Part shown: in pieces, positions 11,731 to 23,384 of the stretch
Layout: every line of letters starts with the position of its first letter
How positions within the stretch are numbered: the stretch's first letter is position 1
Source: Phyllostachys edulis
Taxonomy: Eukaryota > Streptophyta > Magnoliopsida > Poales > Poaceae
Length of the DNA stretch: 64,000 nucleotides
NCBI GenBank assembly: GCA_036346405.1
Contig: CM070551.1
Location: 59,166,488 to 59,230,487, forward strand
Direction: 5' to 3'
The notes under the pieces: model-generated
What the model was told of the DNA's origin: nothing
Database searches by the model: none
What the model saw: only the letters and a program-made list of their open reading frames with translations
Translations under genes and position numbers: made by a program

Positions 11731-13670
11731 ACACCCTGGCTATGCGGAAGCCATGATGTTACCTAAGAGACTTAACATACAACAAAAATACAGAATAATT
11801 TCAACCATTTTTCAAACAATAAAGCTTTAACCAAATAGAACTAAGACATTTCTCTAAAATCCGGTAGAACCTCCTTTGTATAGATGGCTATACCGGAGGT
11901 TCAAACATTTTAATATAGCATCAATCACAATCAAATCATCCAATTTAGCGAATCAACCAAGGGCATCCAGGATAAACTAAACAACTATAGCATAATCAAA
12001 AGGGCATTCATAATCTTCTAATCAACCCTAATCCAAATTATTGAGACTCTACTGAACCAGTTAATTTCATCAACTCAATAAACCATCAACCAAACATTCC
12101 AACCCATCACGAGAATTAAATGAACTCAATCAACAAATGAATAAGAACATAAATAGGTCATCCATGACCACAATTAAAACATCCACCGCGAAGGATGGCC
12201 GCAAAAATTGAAACTAAAGCAATTATCAATGGTATGAATTTGTGGATAATTGGCTCAGGTAATTCAGTGTGAGTTGTGTTTATGTGACGTGCACCAAGTC
12301 TACCCCTTCCCATACATGTCGCTGCCTCGAGAGGTACCTAGCAAGCACAACACAGCAAGTGTGAGTCCACGACTCAGCAAAGTGCAAGAGCAAATCAAAC
12401 ATAGCATCATAAGCAGTCAAAGGGAACAACAATTTCATCATGAATACAACACTAATTACCTCGAATCCATCTCTTATGACAGCGTCATAAGTAGTCAAAG
12501 GGATTAAACAATCCCCACCTAAACAACCACCTTATATACCACAATCCATCTCTTATGCCAAAGATCATATGCTAAACAACAAATCCATAATTTATGCGTA
12601 TGCAATGAATATGCCATGAATGCAAAATACTTCACTTCTTTGCAATTACTAAGAATCTTTGAGTATGTATCTGTCGATACATACTTTAAGCCTGTACCCT
12701 TTAGACACAGGGACCCAAAGCCCACACTCCGCAAGTGTGGGGATTCAGCCCGGCCCAATGCAGACGGGATCTCAAGGAAATAGCCCTTGGCTACCACGTA
12801 GTCCAAGGTTCGAAATGAACATGCGAAATGCAATCACAAGATGTCCATTATCATTATCATGATTCATCATTAACAAGGTAGCCTCATTGCTCACCTTGTC
12901 CCATCATTCTTGCCATCAACATATAACCACTATCATGCAAGCATCACCATGTAAACAGTGACATGTACGCATCATCATGTAAACATTAGCATGCAGCATC
13001 ATATAAACATTCCCAAGTAGTAAGCATCGTCATTAGACTATGGCATTTAGGCTCATCAACATTACCAAGCAACAATTAACATCAATCAACTATGGCATTC
13101 ATCAAGTATATAATATAACTCAATAATAATACTTGCACTTGCCTCAACCATGAGATGGAAGTCTAAAGGCGGAACACTCTAACACTGGAGTTCCCCACCA
13201 CCTGATGACCAAGAATGATACTAAGCTTCAGTCAAAACAGCTTAATAAGACTTTACCCATAACACTCTACAATGGAGATCTAGCCCACTAGCTAATCAAT
13301 AGTCCGAGGTTGTCACCTTGAAAACCCTTGTGCATAGTACCCAGCAACACAAGATACATGCTAACGAAACAACATATAACCTGCAAAGTCCATGTGATCC
13401 TAAGCTATCACACAAGCCAAAGCTCCAGAACAACCAAGCGTAGCTATGCACTAAGAAACCTTGAAGCGGTACCAAAACTCTAGGTGATAACACCCATCTT
13501 GGTTGCATCTAAGTGGAAACTGTACAGGTAAACAAGACAAACAAGGCCTATTTGGGTGCAGGGCAGACAAGTTAGTTGTCACACATTTGCCATGCCAAGT
13601 TTGCATCAAAATACACTAGACTAAATCGTCATTCCACAACATTTCTGATCTCTAAGAAATTACAAACACA
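11731..13670. mobile_element. LTR-like segment, family and orientation unresolved
   Basis: The segment begins TGTAACACCC, a form typical of long gypsy LTR ends here, and is AT-rich with scattered CATCAT and CATGTAAAC runs. I found no primer-binding site, polypurine tract or coding sequence. Minus-strand motifs around 12700-12800 are reminiscent of gypsy LTRs but do not align by eye with the others in the window. The ORFs at 12250-12862 are not convincing. Confidence 0.4.
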
Positions 13671-13702
13671 CTAGTAGGGTGCCCGTGCGCTGCAATGGAA
13701 TC
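13671..13702 (-). mobile_element. Helitron 3' terminus (left end of a minus-strand Helitron)
   Basis: Read on the minus strand, the sequence ends GCGCACGGGCACCCTACTAG followed by host T. Plant Helitrons end CTAG (CTRR) before a T and carry a GC-rich hairpin just inside. Grass copies typically have a CCCGTTGCAACGCACGGG-like hairpin, of which this is a decayed version (CCATTGCAGCGCACGGG). The Helitron body should extend rightward from here. I could not locate its 5' TC end. Confidence 0.6.
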
Positions 13703-15673
13703 TCAAATCGTGCACTAAATAATATTTTTTAACACACGAAGCAAATCAACCAATTAAAAGATGATGATACATATATCTACGAGCATCACAATAGTGGAAC
13801 ATGATAGAACAGACTCTCTGTGCGACAATTCTATAAATGAACAGTAGCAAACAACATTTTTTTCATAGTATAATTCAATACATACATAACTGACAAAACC
13901 ATCAATTATTTGAAACCATATATCATGTTTTTTGGATTCCTGTAGGGGTCAGAGGGAAGCAAGAAAAATCCTAGCCTTTTCAATGTTCAAAGCAAGAGCA
14001 TCTCAAATTGTTCTTCAAAGAAAGCAAACAACAGAAATTTATGTCGAAAAGTTTGGGCACAGATTTGAAGTTAGACCTAACAGTTCGTTTAGTTGCACAT
14101 ATTTGTAGTTAGAACCAATGAAAGTTTCAAGGTAAACCAACAACCAAGTGCCCATACGATGCTATGTAATCCCAAACAAAGTGTGTAATCAATGATATGC
14201 TTCAATGCTATGTGCCCATGCCATGTAAAATCATGCCAATGCTATAAAGTTATCTGCAACATTCACGCATGCAGAACTTTTGTACGGTATGACGCATGAT
14301 AAATATGTCATTATTATTCAACTTGATAATATGATAATCAATAAATAGGACTTCATTGCTTAATAAGAAAACATAACAGCCAACAAAGAGGTTGTTGACC
14401 TCAACCATCTAGAATCCTGAACTCGCCCCATCGATACCAGGAGCATCTTGCTACTTCTCAGCCCCTCGCACTGCTAACTCTCTACCCCTTCTTGGATCCG
14501 AAGGGCCTCATGCCTTAGCCATGGAAAATCTGCACGTAAGAACTAAAGTTGCTCAAATCAAGAACTGAATGCATCAAGAAATGAGAGAATTAGAGTTGAG
14601 AAGTATATGTATACATCATTTATCAGCAAACATTCAATTGCCCTTCAATGTTCCCTCATCTATTGCAATCTGGTTATGCTATCTCAATAGTGGATGTAAT
14701 GGTAAAAATCTACAAAAACCTTCAAAATAATGAGCACTTAAAATCAATAAAACTCTGGATGGTTGGAAATACATACTGGATTTCTCATAATTAGAAAAAG
14801 ACTTACTTAATCATGTGATCAGATAAAAAAATACATTATTCTAAATTGTATCTCTTCCATGGACAAAGGAACTAAAAGAGCGAGAGTTCAATTAGAAACC
14901 GCAAACTGCAATAGTAGAAAACCACTCAACATTATTTGGCACATCTAATTGCTCATATCTTAACTTTTAAGCCACTCATCTCCAGCTCATCAATTTTTGC
15001 ATTAATTGAAATGGAATTATCAAATGATCTCTGCTCAATTCTTAACTCCAAAAATATATTTGTTGGTGCTTAATCACAAGAGTAGGATCTTCAGGGAAGC
15101 CATAGACCATCTAGTAGTGCAAACAACCGAGCGTCTAGAGGTGCTGCAGCTAGTCCAGCACGTTGAAATCATTCAGGAAAAAAATAACCTAGGTGCTAGT
15201 TGGAAGCAAAGTGTAAATTTTAGTAGGAATTCACATAGGGTGGCATCAGGTTGCTAATGAATAAGATCATGCGGTAAAAAGATTATCAAATGATCTCTTT
15301 AGAAGTCTCGTTTTGAGTGAAAGCGTTGCGAGGTTGAGAGAGGAATGTTGCATGCAACATGGTACCTGTTAGTGGGCTTGGAGTTATAAGGATGACAAGA
15401 TTGAAAGCAATTGTGCTTGAATGTGGAACAGTTTAAGCGGACATTACCAAGATGTTGATCTGCAATTGCTCATGGATGCAGCTAGGCTTCCAAAGTTTCT
15501 TGCAGTGAGTTGGCATCGATGACCTATGAAAAAAACTGGATGTTGAAATGTACAATAATGAATACCATGGACAACACATAAAATGAATTAATTCAAGCAA
15601 AATTAAGTGCTTACCTCAAAGATCGTAAGACAAAATGTGCTTGTTGGGCAATGGGGGACATACACGAGATTAC
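13703..15673. other. AT-rich DNA without recognisable genes
   Basis: This is long AT-rich sequence without a supported ORF. It lies between the Helitron terminus and the RSH pseudogene and is probably intron-like or intergenic DNA carried with the fragment. Confidence 0.4.
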
Positions 15674-16132
15674 CTTGTCATCTTGTTGTAGATTCTATAC
15701 ATGCTCTTGTGCCTCCCCGATATAACATGATAGGATAGTACTCTCACCCGAAGGGCTTGTTCCAGTTGCCTTATTGCAGCTGCAATCATATCTCTGTTGT
15801 AGAACTCGAGAAGGTCGGATGACAATTCCTCATATTCCTCTGGGTAAAGATACTTGAAGCACATATTTTCAAGCTATTCCTTCCAATTCAAGATCCCCAA
15901 TTGATTTGCCAAGGGAGCAAATATCTCCGGTTTCCTTTGGCTAATACTTGCTTGATCTTGGGCAATGAATCGAACGCCCTCATGTTGTGTAGTCTGTCAA
16001 ATAAGTTTGATGAGCACCGCCTCGTGATCTTCCATTGCAAGGAAGGTCAGACGTAATTTATCGCCTTCATGAATTCTCATTGGTCAGATTGTTTCTACGA
16101 GCCGCTTTGCTCAAATGACTTAGATTTGAAAC
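15674..16132 (-). pseudogene. RSH (RelA/SpoT homolog) exon fragment, broken
   Basis: RSH proteins make and hydrolyse (p)ppGpp in chloroplasts. The minus strand encodes, in order, the end of the HD hydrolase domain (LSHLSKAARRNNL; then LTFLAMEDHEAVLIKL; then a DRLHNMR-like piece in another frame), the linker EIFAPLANQLGILNWKE and ENMCFKYLYPEEYEELSSD, and the start of the synthetase domain (SYHVISGRHKSMYRIYNKM). These pieces follow the order seen in plant RSH1/2/3-type proteins. The exon ends at 15674 with a GTAATC donor and begins near 16132 after a TATAG acceptor. At least two in-frame stops and several frameshifts rule out function. It lies on the same strand as the Helitron terminus at 13671, so capture by that Helitron is plausible. 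Which RSH paralogue it came from I cannot say. Confidence 0.85.
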
Positions 16133-18470
16133 CTATAGAAAAGCCAATGTAACTAAAATTTAGTCAATTCACAATGTCCTCAAACAATGGCCAAGTATCG
16201 TCAACATATAGCAGGTGTAAACATTGACTTTAGATGACTAGTAAGGCAAGAGCACATAGCTTAAACAAAACAACGGATTCTCCCAAGTACCAAATAAATA
16301 AGTGCAACATCACCAACTAAATAGCCCATTCAAAAAAAAATGAAAAATGAAAAGAATAGAGAATGAAAATCGCCAAAAAGGCACTATGCTAATTGGATCT
16401 GATAACCAACCAGGAACAGATTGTACAATACTGAAGCATAAGTCAATCCTAGGAGGTGCCTACTGCCTAATATAATATATAGATGATGTTAACTCAATAC
16501 CTACCTTTGATAAGCATAAGAAAAATCTGTTCAAGAAGCCCTATTAACAAAGTACCAATCAGCAAGTTCTGTCAGTCACAACTCACAATCACAGATCTTT
16601 CTTTTTTTTTCTTTTTTTTTGTGAGAACAATCAGAAATTTAGCAGCATCCACTTCCTGATAACGACAAGACCAAGAAATATCAAAATAAAAGAAGAGGGG
16701 TCCATGCAAAGACCTCTTCATAGAACTACAATCAGTTTGTGATCTGATCTTGCACTCAAGCACATTAGATTATGCAACTTATTCGGGTATGCTAATATGA
16801 AGTCTACCAAGGAAGAAACTCTGATTTGCTACATTGTTGAAATGGTGGAATAGCAGTGTAGCAACAATTACGCCTCACTTTGGTACATTCCAGAAAATAC
16901 TACATTCAATAAGTTTTACCAGAGAAAATAGTTCTAAAAATAGTTATTGGCGAGCGTGCTCATCACATCCAAATATTTTTGTTAGTTTTCTGAATTGCTT
17001 GACAATCAGAAGCTCTGCAGAAATGTTGCTACCTCTGCAACAATGCGTGATCTTCTGACTGAATTTAAAGGCGTTTCTTAATGCTTCAGGGTTCTTTTCA
17101 GAGATCATGGTGGTAGAGGTGGAGAACATGGAAACAAAAATATGGTTGGTATGGGTTTCAGAGATCATGGTGTCAAGAATAGCATGATCTTGGATGGCAG
17201 GCTAACAACATAAGTATTTTGGATATATTAACAGCAAAGCATTTTTTTGGAATTTTCACGTAGAGATCAAATCAAGAAACAATGTTGCACATAAGAAAAT
17301 GTTCTCAAATACCAAGAGTTGGGATCAACTACCATAGATATATACTGTACACCTTTATGTAAAATATAAATATACATCGTTTGGTAAATTTGTCATAAAT
17401 CAACTCATAATTAGGATAGAACGATAGAGTTCAATTATATGGAAGTAATTAATTGTTGGCCTAGTAACAACACGGGCCTCGTAATCATATCATGACCTTG
17501 GCATCTATTATAAGAACAACAATGGTAACAAAATTTGACAGACTAATGTAAGAGTTTTACAAAAACGCAAACATGCATATTCACAGTGAACTGTACAAAT
17601 AACTGAAGATTATACTAATATGTTTTTAGATTTCGGTTCTATGTGTCTTATACTAATAATCATATCTCTGCCTTATTCTTAAGATGGACAATATAGTAGA
17701 TGCTGAAATACAATTAGACACCAAGAAAACACAAAGCCATCCGACTGGATATGTGGAGGTCTAATATTATCCATCAACACATGCATGCTATCCGGATGAA
17801 ACAATTGGCAGCCTAGCTTAATTAACGTCTTCAAGTCCAATTCAAGTAGTAATTAAGGTCTTAACTATAAAAGTAATCAATGCCTTCAAATCCAATACAG
17901 TTTCTTCCTCGTAGAAGAAAAAAAACTTTCTCCATCCATTTGTTGTAGCTAACAAATACATGTATCTTAACTACACAGAAATAGGATTCACTTCCAGACA
18001 GGACCAGGTGATACATGTGGCTAGAACTCCTAACAAGAGAATTCTACATCGTACAAACAGTTACACACCTTCCTATTCCTACCTCAGATCAAAACTTGTG
18101 AGCTACAATTTGGCAATGCCAATGTAGAATCAAAAACATTTCAGTCACCAAACCGATGAAGAGAGCGGTCTAGAAAAAAATGCTGAGCACAACCTTGTTG
18201 TCTACATCAAACCGGAAGTTATGCGGCTAACATAAAACGCACTGGATAGTGGTGACACACAAACCACTTGGGCCAGTCAAACACTGAGATGGCCCTAGAG
18301 AACCATAATAGCTAAGAGATCATGTAGTAACGCTCCCCTATTACCCTAACCAAGCTCAAATAATTACTCTTCAGAATTCATATTGCTCCCATCACTGTAG
18401 TCAGTCAGCGCAGCGACATCAGCAACTGCCCAAATCCAACATATCCAATTGTTCGAACAAGACAAATAAA
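16133..18470. other. AT-rich DNA without recognisable genes
   Basis: It includes a T-rich tract at about 16597-16620. Short ORFs at 16572-17168 overlap on both strands and resemble nothing known. It may be intron sequence of the RSH fragment or Helitron body. Confidence 0.4.
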
Positions 18471-19570
18471 TCAACTGGATACCTCGGGTAACTCACTCAT
18501 GACCCACACATTTCCACCTCGAATCTGTCTAACCCTTAGCTGCTCTACCCACCCAATATGTGGAGGCGGAGCACATGCAGCTGAGAGGTCAGAAGCAAAA
18601 TCCAATCCAGCCCGACCACTTGAGCGCTCATCATGTAATTCCACAAGAGAGAAGACCAATCAAATCGACCCCTCCGAATGGGAGTAGCACTCTGAGAAGC
18701 GCTATGGATGGTAGCGCAACCTAGGCGATGCGAAGCGTGGGAATCGCCGCACTGGGCCAAGCCAACCAGAATCAGGACGCTGTCTCAGATCCACAGAATG
18801 AAGCTCGGGTAGGTTTCACCAACCCCAGCCTGGGCGGCTGGGTGAGAGCCCAGATCAGATCGAATTCAGGAGGGGCGGGGATGGGTGGTGGCGGTACCTT
18901 GTGGAGGCGGTCGAAGGTGATCTCATCGCGGCAGCATGACCAGATCACCGACCCTGAGGAGGATGAAGAGGGCAGCACCGCCTCCACGACCATCGTCGGC
19001 ATGTCATCGCTGTCCCCCGTGCTCCTTTAGCAGCGCAGGCCGGTAGATACGTTGGCCATCGTCGTCGTCCGAGGTGGCGACGAGGGTTGGATGGGATCTC
19101 ACGTGCGATTTGAGATTTGATGGAGGAGCCGCCGTGGCGAGGGGATGAGGAGGTGTGGTCGTCTCCTCCGACGCCACCGGGGATCTTGAGGAACGCGCCA
19201 CACAGGGGGTCGATCCGGTGGGCGCGAACAGAAAGCTGCACAGACGCCAGACATACGCTTAGCACCGCCATGGTGGTCGTTTTGGCTCCTTGCTGCCACA
19301 GCAATGGCACGGCGGGGCGCCGGGAGGCGTGGGTGCGGCCAGCCACCTCGGGAGGAGCAAAGGGCTAAGGGATTTGGGGGGGGGGAGGGGGAGAGTGGAT
19401 GGAGGTGGTTGGGGGTGCAACTACGGTGGGGTACAGCGGAGGCGACGGTTGGAGCCTTGGAGGGGAGGAGGCGACGGTTGGAGAGGAGGCGACGGAGGCT
19501 TATTTGAGGGGGAACGGAGCGAGCACAGAAAACGCGAGGTGGGGGTGGGACGATGGGAGTAAACTTCAAA
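18471..19570. other. GC-rich gene-like block, unrecognised
   Basis: The base composition rises sharply to GC-rich, as at the 5' end of grass genes. Minus-strand frames include one opening MAVLSVCLASVQLSVRAH at 19271 and a purine/G-rich tract on the plus strand at 19375-19500. Frames overlap in all directions and none gives a protein I recognise. It may be the first exon or promoter of the gene whose fragments lie on the minus strand nearby. No function is proposed. Confidence 0.35.
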
Positions 19571-20003
19571 TTATAGTAGTTAAGATTATGCTCTAAACGA
19601 ATAAAACACTAATGCAGGGATCTAGCAGAATGTGATGAGAATGCTCTCTGTTTCTTATCTACTAGCCTCAATCCATTACACAATAAACTTTAGAAGGAAG
19701 TTTAACAGGGCACTTTGCATCAGCAGGACCGTTAATTACCTTGCTATTGCCCTTCAGCTTCTTGTTGATAGAAACTTAAGAAATTGCATTGAGTTCAATG
19801 CCTATATTCTCATCCCCTTAACGATTCCTCTCCGCACAGGTTCAACTGCCGCAGCACCAAAACTGAAGCTACTAACCAGCGGAATGGTAAATTAATACTA
19901 CTACCAGTCCAGTACAACCAGCACCACGACAAAAAGGATTATCCAATCTATATAAGCCATAGCCGCAGAGCAAAACTTCCGATGCATCAGAGCACCAGAT
20001 TAC

Positions 20004-20580
20004 CTCTTCAGGTGGATGAAGACAACTGCGTTGGCGGCTGAGGCGGCGGCTCCAGCGGCCATGGCCGCCACCAGCCCAGGAGATGCCACCCCCGCTTCCT
20101 TAGGCGCCACGGTCAAGGAAGCAGCAGTCTCCTCCTTCTCTGCAGCGGTGGCGGTTGCCATTTTGTCCCAATCCTATGACACGAGTCCCTGCAGGCGGTG
20201 GGTCTCCGCGGCGAGGAAGTGGTTCTCGTGGCCGACTGCGGCGAGCTTCTCCTCCAGGTCGTGCTTCGCAGTGCGGAGGGCGTCGATCTTGGCTCCGTCG
20301 TAGGACTGGGTGGAAATGAGTCCCTCGTCGACGCTCCCACAGTTAGTTAAGGCTTGCTCGAACTCGACGACGGCAGGGAGGGCCTCGGGCGGACTTCACG
20401 GTGAGCCGAGAGGAGGTGGGCCACCATGGGCGTAGGGCAAGCTGCCCTGGCGGTGGCGGCGCCGCGCCAGGAGAGGGAGGCCGGTGGCCAGAGGCGCCAA
20501 GTTAGCTGTGTGGCGGGCGCTTGGAGGAGGGCGGCGCTAATCGCTATAAGGCAGCCAAGAATGAGGGGCAGCGCCGACAT
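20004..20580 (-). pseudogene. Unrecognised host gene fragment, coiled-coil plus hydrophobic tail
   Basis: On the minus strand, an ATG at 20578-20580 opens a frame with a hydrophobic signal-like start (SALPLILGCLIAISAALL). Further on, in another frame, a coiled-coil stretch reads KIDALRTAKHDLEEKLAAVG, then FLAAETHRLQGL, a stop, and an Ala-rich hydrophobic stretch ending ANAVVFIHLKR. The exon closes at 20004 with a GTAATC splice donor. Conserved exon form with a stop and a frame change indicates a decayed copy of a real gene. I do not recognise the family. It is on the same strand as the RSH fragment, and its neighbour to the right is an unrelated gypsy remnant. Confidence 0.5.
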
Positions 20581-20648
20581 TATGGGGCGGCGCCTATTGC
20601 TAAGGGGGCGGCGGCTGTAGAGGGTAGGAGAAGGGCGGCTTGAGGAAG

Positions 20649-21038
20649 CTCGCCCTAAGATATATAGGACCGTTTCCGATTACTGCCAAGCGTGGGGAAG
20701 TGGCCTATCAACTAGAGCTACCGGAACATCTGTCCGAAGTTCACAATGTGTTTCACGTCTCCCAACTCAAGAAGTGTCTCTGAGTACCCGAAGAGCAGAC
20801 GCCCATTGAAGCCTTCAGCAAGATCTAACTTATCCAGAGCATCCGATCAAGATCCTCGACGTCATCGAGAAGCGAACAAGACGCCAAGTCTTCCGTGTTT
20901 GTTAGGTCTAGTGGAGTCACCACTCAGCCAAGGAAGCCACCCGGGAACGCGAAGATCAACTGAAGCAAGACTACCCGTTCCTGTTCTCGGAGCAGCCCGA
21001 ATCTCGGGGTCGAGATTCTATTTAAGGCGGGTAGGATT
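20649..21038 (+). pseudogene. Tekay-like gypsy pol, 3' end with chromodomain, broken
   Basis: The plus strand encodes the conserved C-terminal block of chromovirus integrase (PRYIGPF; VAYQLELPEHLSEVHNVFHV; SQLKKCL), then a chromodomain-like segment (KILDVIEKRTRRQVFRV .. WSHHSAKEAT .. EREDQLKQDYPF). Chromodomains target integration to heterochromatin. Stops occur after KKCL and within the chromodomain. A short G-rich polypurine-like tract (TTTAAGGCGGGTAGGATT, about 21020-21037) precedes the 3' LTR at 21039. The rest of pol to the left is missing, so the element is truncated at about 20649. Confidence 0.8.
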
Positions 21039-21162
21039 TGTAATGTCCGTTTTCGGACGAACAATAGTATTGTCGTCCGTACTTCGTTCTTCGCCGTAAT
21101 TGAAAACTTCAAAACTAATTATGAAATTCCCTCTATTTCTCGGTGCGTGTTTCAAATGTAAC
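21039..21162 (+). mobile_element. Gypsy 3' LTR, left part (split by copia insertion)
   Basis: This starts TGTAATGTCC directly after the gypsy polypurine tract and contains the TGTTTCAAATGTAA motif also seen near the start of the LTRs at 920 and 1096. It stops at 21162, where the copia element begins, and continues at 31519. Confidence 0.8.
21158..21162. repeat. Target-site duplication GTAAC, left copy (copia)
   Basis: GTAAC immediately precedes the copia primer-binding site. The same five bases follow the copia 3' LTR at 31514-31518. Confidence 0.7.
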
Positions 21163-21178
21163 TGGTATCAGAGCCAAG
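21163..21178 (+). other. Primer-binding site (initiator tRNA-Met type)
   Basis: TGGTATCAGAGCCAAG matches the plant initiator tRNA-Met complement. It begins right at the element's left boundary, where an LTR end would normally stand before it. Confidence 0.88.
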
Positions 21179-21212
21179 TTTGCTCTTTTGTGATCTTCAT
21201 CGATCTTTGAGC

Positions 21213-22610
21213 ATGGCGACTGATACGAGGACTTGTGAGCGCTTCTTTGCATCTCATCGTAGTTCTTTTGCCGTTGATGTCCGTCGTGATGAGAGGCTTG
21301 AACATACAATTTTTTGGATGTCTATTGAGGAGCTATTCACCTGCAATATTTGTGGCTATCCCTTTCGTTTTGATTGTCCTAGTTTCAGGGATAAGTCATT
21401 TTTAGAGCCCAAGGAGAATGAGCCCATTGGCATATGCACAGCAGCTTTTGAGGATGAACATGATGGAGAGGATTTTGATGATGAGCCTTTTGATGATAGT
21501 GATCACTCTTATGAGGACGATCCCCTACTCAAGCTAAGCAAAGTGAGTAAAGAAAAACTCATTGATGGCTTGATTTCATATGAATATAAATTGCATGCTC
21601 TTAGGAAGAAAATGAAATTGCTAAAAAGAGAAAAGAATGATTTGTCTCATGAGCTCTCCGAATTGAAAACCTCCATGAATGCTTGTGATTCATTGCTTGT
21701 AGACATGGAGAACCTGAATAACTCTCTTGCATGCCTAAAATCTGAAAATGAATTATTGAGATCAAATGCTTCTATGCCATGTGATTCTTGTGTTGCCTTA
21801 CATCATGAACTTGACAATGCTAAGTTAGAAATAGGCAATCTTAGATCTATGGCTAGAAATGATAGTGATTCTTGTGTAGGCATGCTTGTTGAAATTGAGA
21901 AGCTTAAATTGACTAATTCCATGCATCTTGAGCAATTAGAAAATGCTAGGGCTGAGATTATTGAAATTGAAGCTAGGCCTTGTAGCATGTGCTTAGAACA
22001 TGAAAAATTGCTTAAGGATGGTTTAGTCTCTTGCGAGAATTGTGCTTGTTTAGAAACTGAAATTGATGCTTTGAACTGCATGCTTAATTCGAAAGCATCA
22101 TTAATTTCTTGCACATCTTGCATTTCATTGAAGAGCGAGGTTGAGTCTTTGCGCGATGATATGAGTGCCAAATCTTGTGACTCTTGTATTTGCCTTCACT
22201 CCGAAATTGATGTTCTTAAGATTTCTCTTGTTTCTTTGCATTCGGAGTTGAAGTCATCTTATACTAAACGTGAGTCACTTGATGTTGGTTTTTGTGGCAT
22301 CGCTTTGGATAGCTCTTCTTTGGTGAGTTCGACTCTTTCGGACTTTTCTTGTGTTGTCCAACGGATTTCAAAAGACAAATGTGCTTCTTTCTCAAATGGT
22401 ACTAAATCTTCAAAAGAGAAGTACCATTGCACATTTTGTAAGAAGAATGGACACACTCTTGGGTTTTGCTTTCGCCGTTTGAAACATGAGTGTCGAGTGT
22501 GTCGTCAGTATTTTCTAGGAACACACATAGCCTTTCTCATGGCATGTGTGGGTCTAGTGTCGATATTTAGGACTAGTCATGATGCTAGTTCTTCCAGACT
22601 TCTTCTTTGA
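21213..22610 (+). pseudogene. Copia gag, first open segment (coiled coil, CxxC repeats, zinc knuckle)
   Basis: I take the start as the ATG at 21213 (MATDTRTCERFF), 35 bases after the primer-binding site; an in-frame ATG at 21180 is too close to it. After an acidic stretch (about codons 80-110), a long coiled coil carries CxxC pairs at near-regular spacing (MPCDSCVALHHEL, DSDSCVGMLVEIEKL, RPCSMCLEHEKL, VSCENCACLETEI, ISCTSCISLKSEV, KSCDSCICLHSEI). A CCHC zinc knuckle, CTFCKKNGHTLGFC, lies at 22428-22470. Gag of Sirevirus-type elements forms the particle and packages RNA. The frame closes at 22610 and related sequence continues in other frames. Confidence 0.75.
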
Positions 22611-23272
22611 GCCATATTGGTGCTTCGTCCTCTTGGACCGTGTCTACTAGTAGACCTTTACACCATTGCTCATTTTGTGGGAAGAATGGACATCATGTAG
22701 ATTTCTATTTTCGGCATGCAAAACATTTGCGTCAAGCTCATGCTTCTAAGTCTCCTAGTGGGCATAGTCTTTCTCATGACATGCACACTAAAAAGCCAAG
22801 CACGAAGACTCGATTTGTTGATGGCTTCTTTGACACCTTTTCTAGTGGTGTTGGACAGCACCGTGGACATGGTTTGCATAGTTTTGGTTTTGGTCCACGA
22901 GCTGCCTCGAGGCAGGATTTTCGCCGTTGTTCAAGAGGTGGACCTCGTTTTGTTCATCGAGGTACACACCCACGGCGAGGATGTGTGAGTTTCTTTGATG
23001 CTTCTGTTGGTTCTCATCATGGTGCTTTCAAGCAAGGCTATCGCCGCTTTTGTAGAGATGGACCTCGTTTTCCTCTTCGAGTTGTCCACTCGCGGTGTGC
23101 CTCCAAGGATGAGATTGGATCTTCTTGCATGGACCATCATTTGCATCATGCTAACTCACATAATGGTTCTACTGTCTCTAGTGGTGGTGTGTTCAAGGTT
23201 TGGGTTCCCAAGCATTCGCTCTCTAACCCTTCGGGACCCAAGACTCGGACACCTTGCCTTTCTCATGTGTAG
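22607..23272 (+). pseudogene. Copia gag, middle segment with damaged second zinc knuckle
   Basis: This continuation of the gag region overlaps the first segment by four bases in a different frame. It begins with a second knuckle, CSFCGKNGHHVDFY, in which the last cysteine is tyrosine. An Arg/Gly/Phe/His-rich low-complexity tract follows (GPRAASRQDFRRCSRGGPRF and similar), with two similar blocks at about 22890-22990 and 23025-23100. Basic tracts of this sort fit nucleic-acid binding. The frame ends at 23272. Confidence 0.6.
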
Positions 23273-23384
23273 GTACCAAGAACGCGGGTTGGAGAACATG
23301 GACTTAAAAGATTCTGATCTTTTGCTTCATTATATGATCGAGACACTTGATGGTTCTCCACCCCAATGATGGCCTACAAGAGGC

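Noticed and set aside
15674..16132. Functional (p)ppGpp synthetase/hydrolase gene
   Set aside because: Only part of the hydrolase end and synthetase start is present, with several stops and frameshifts.
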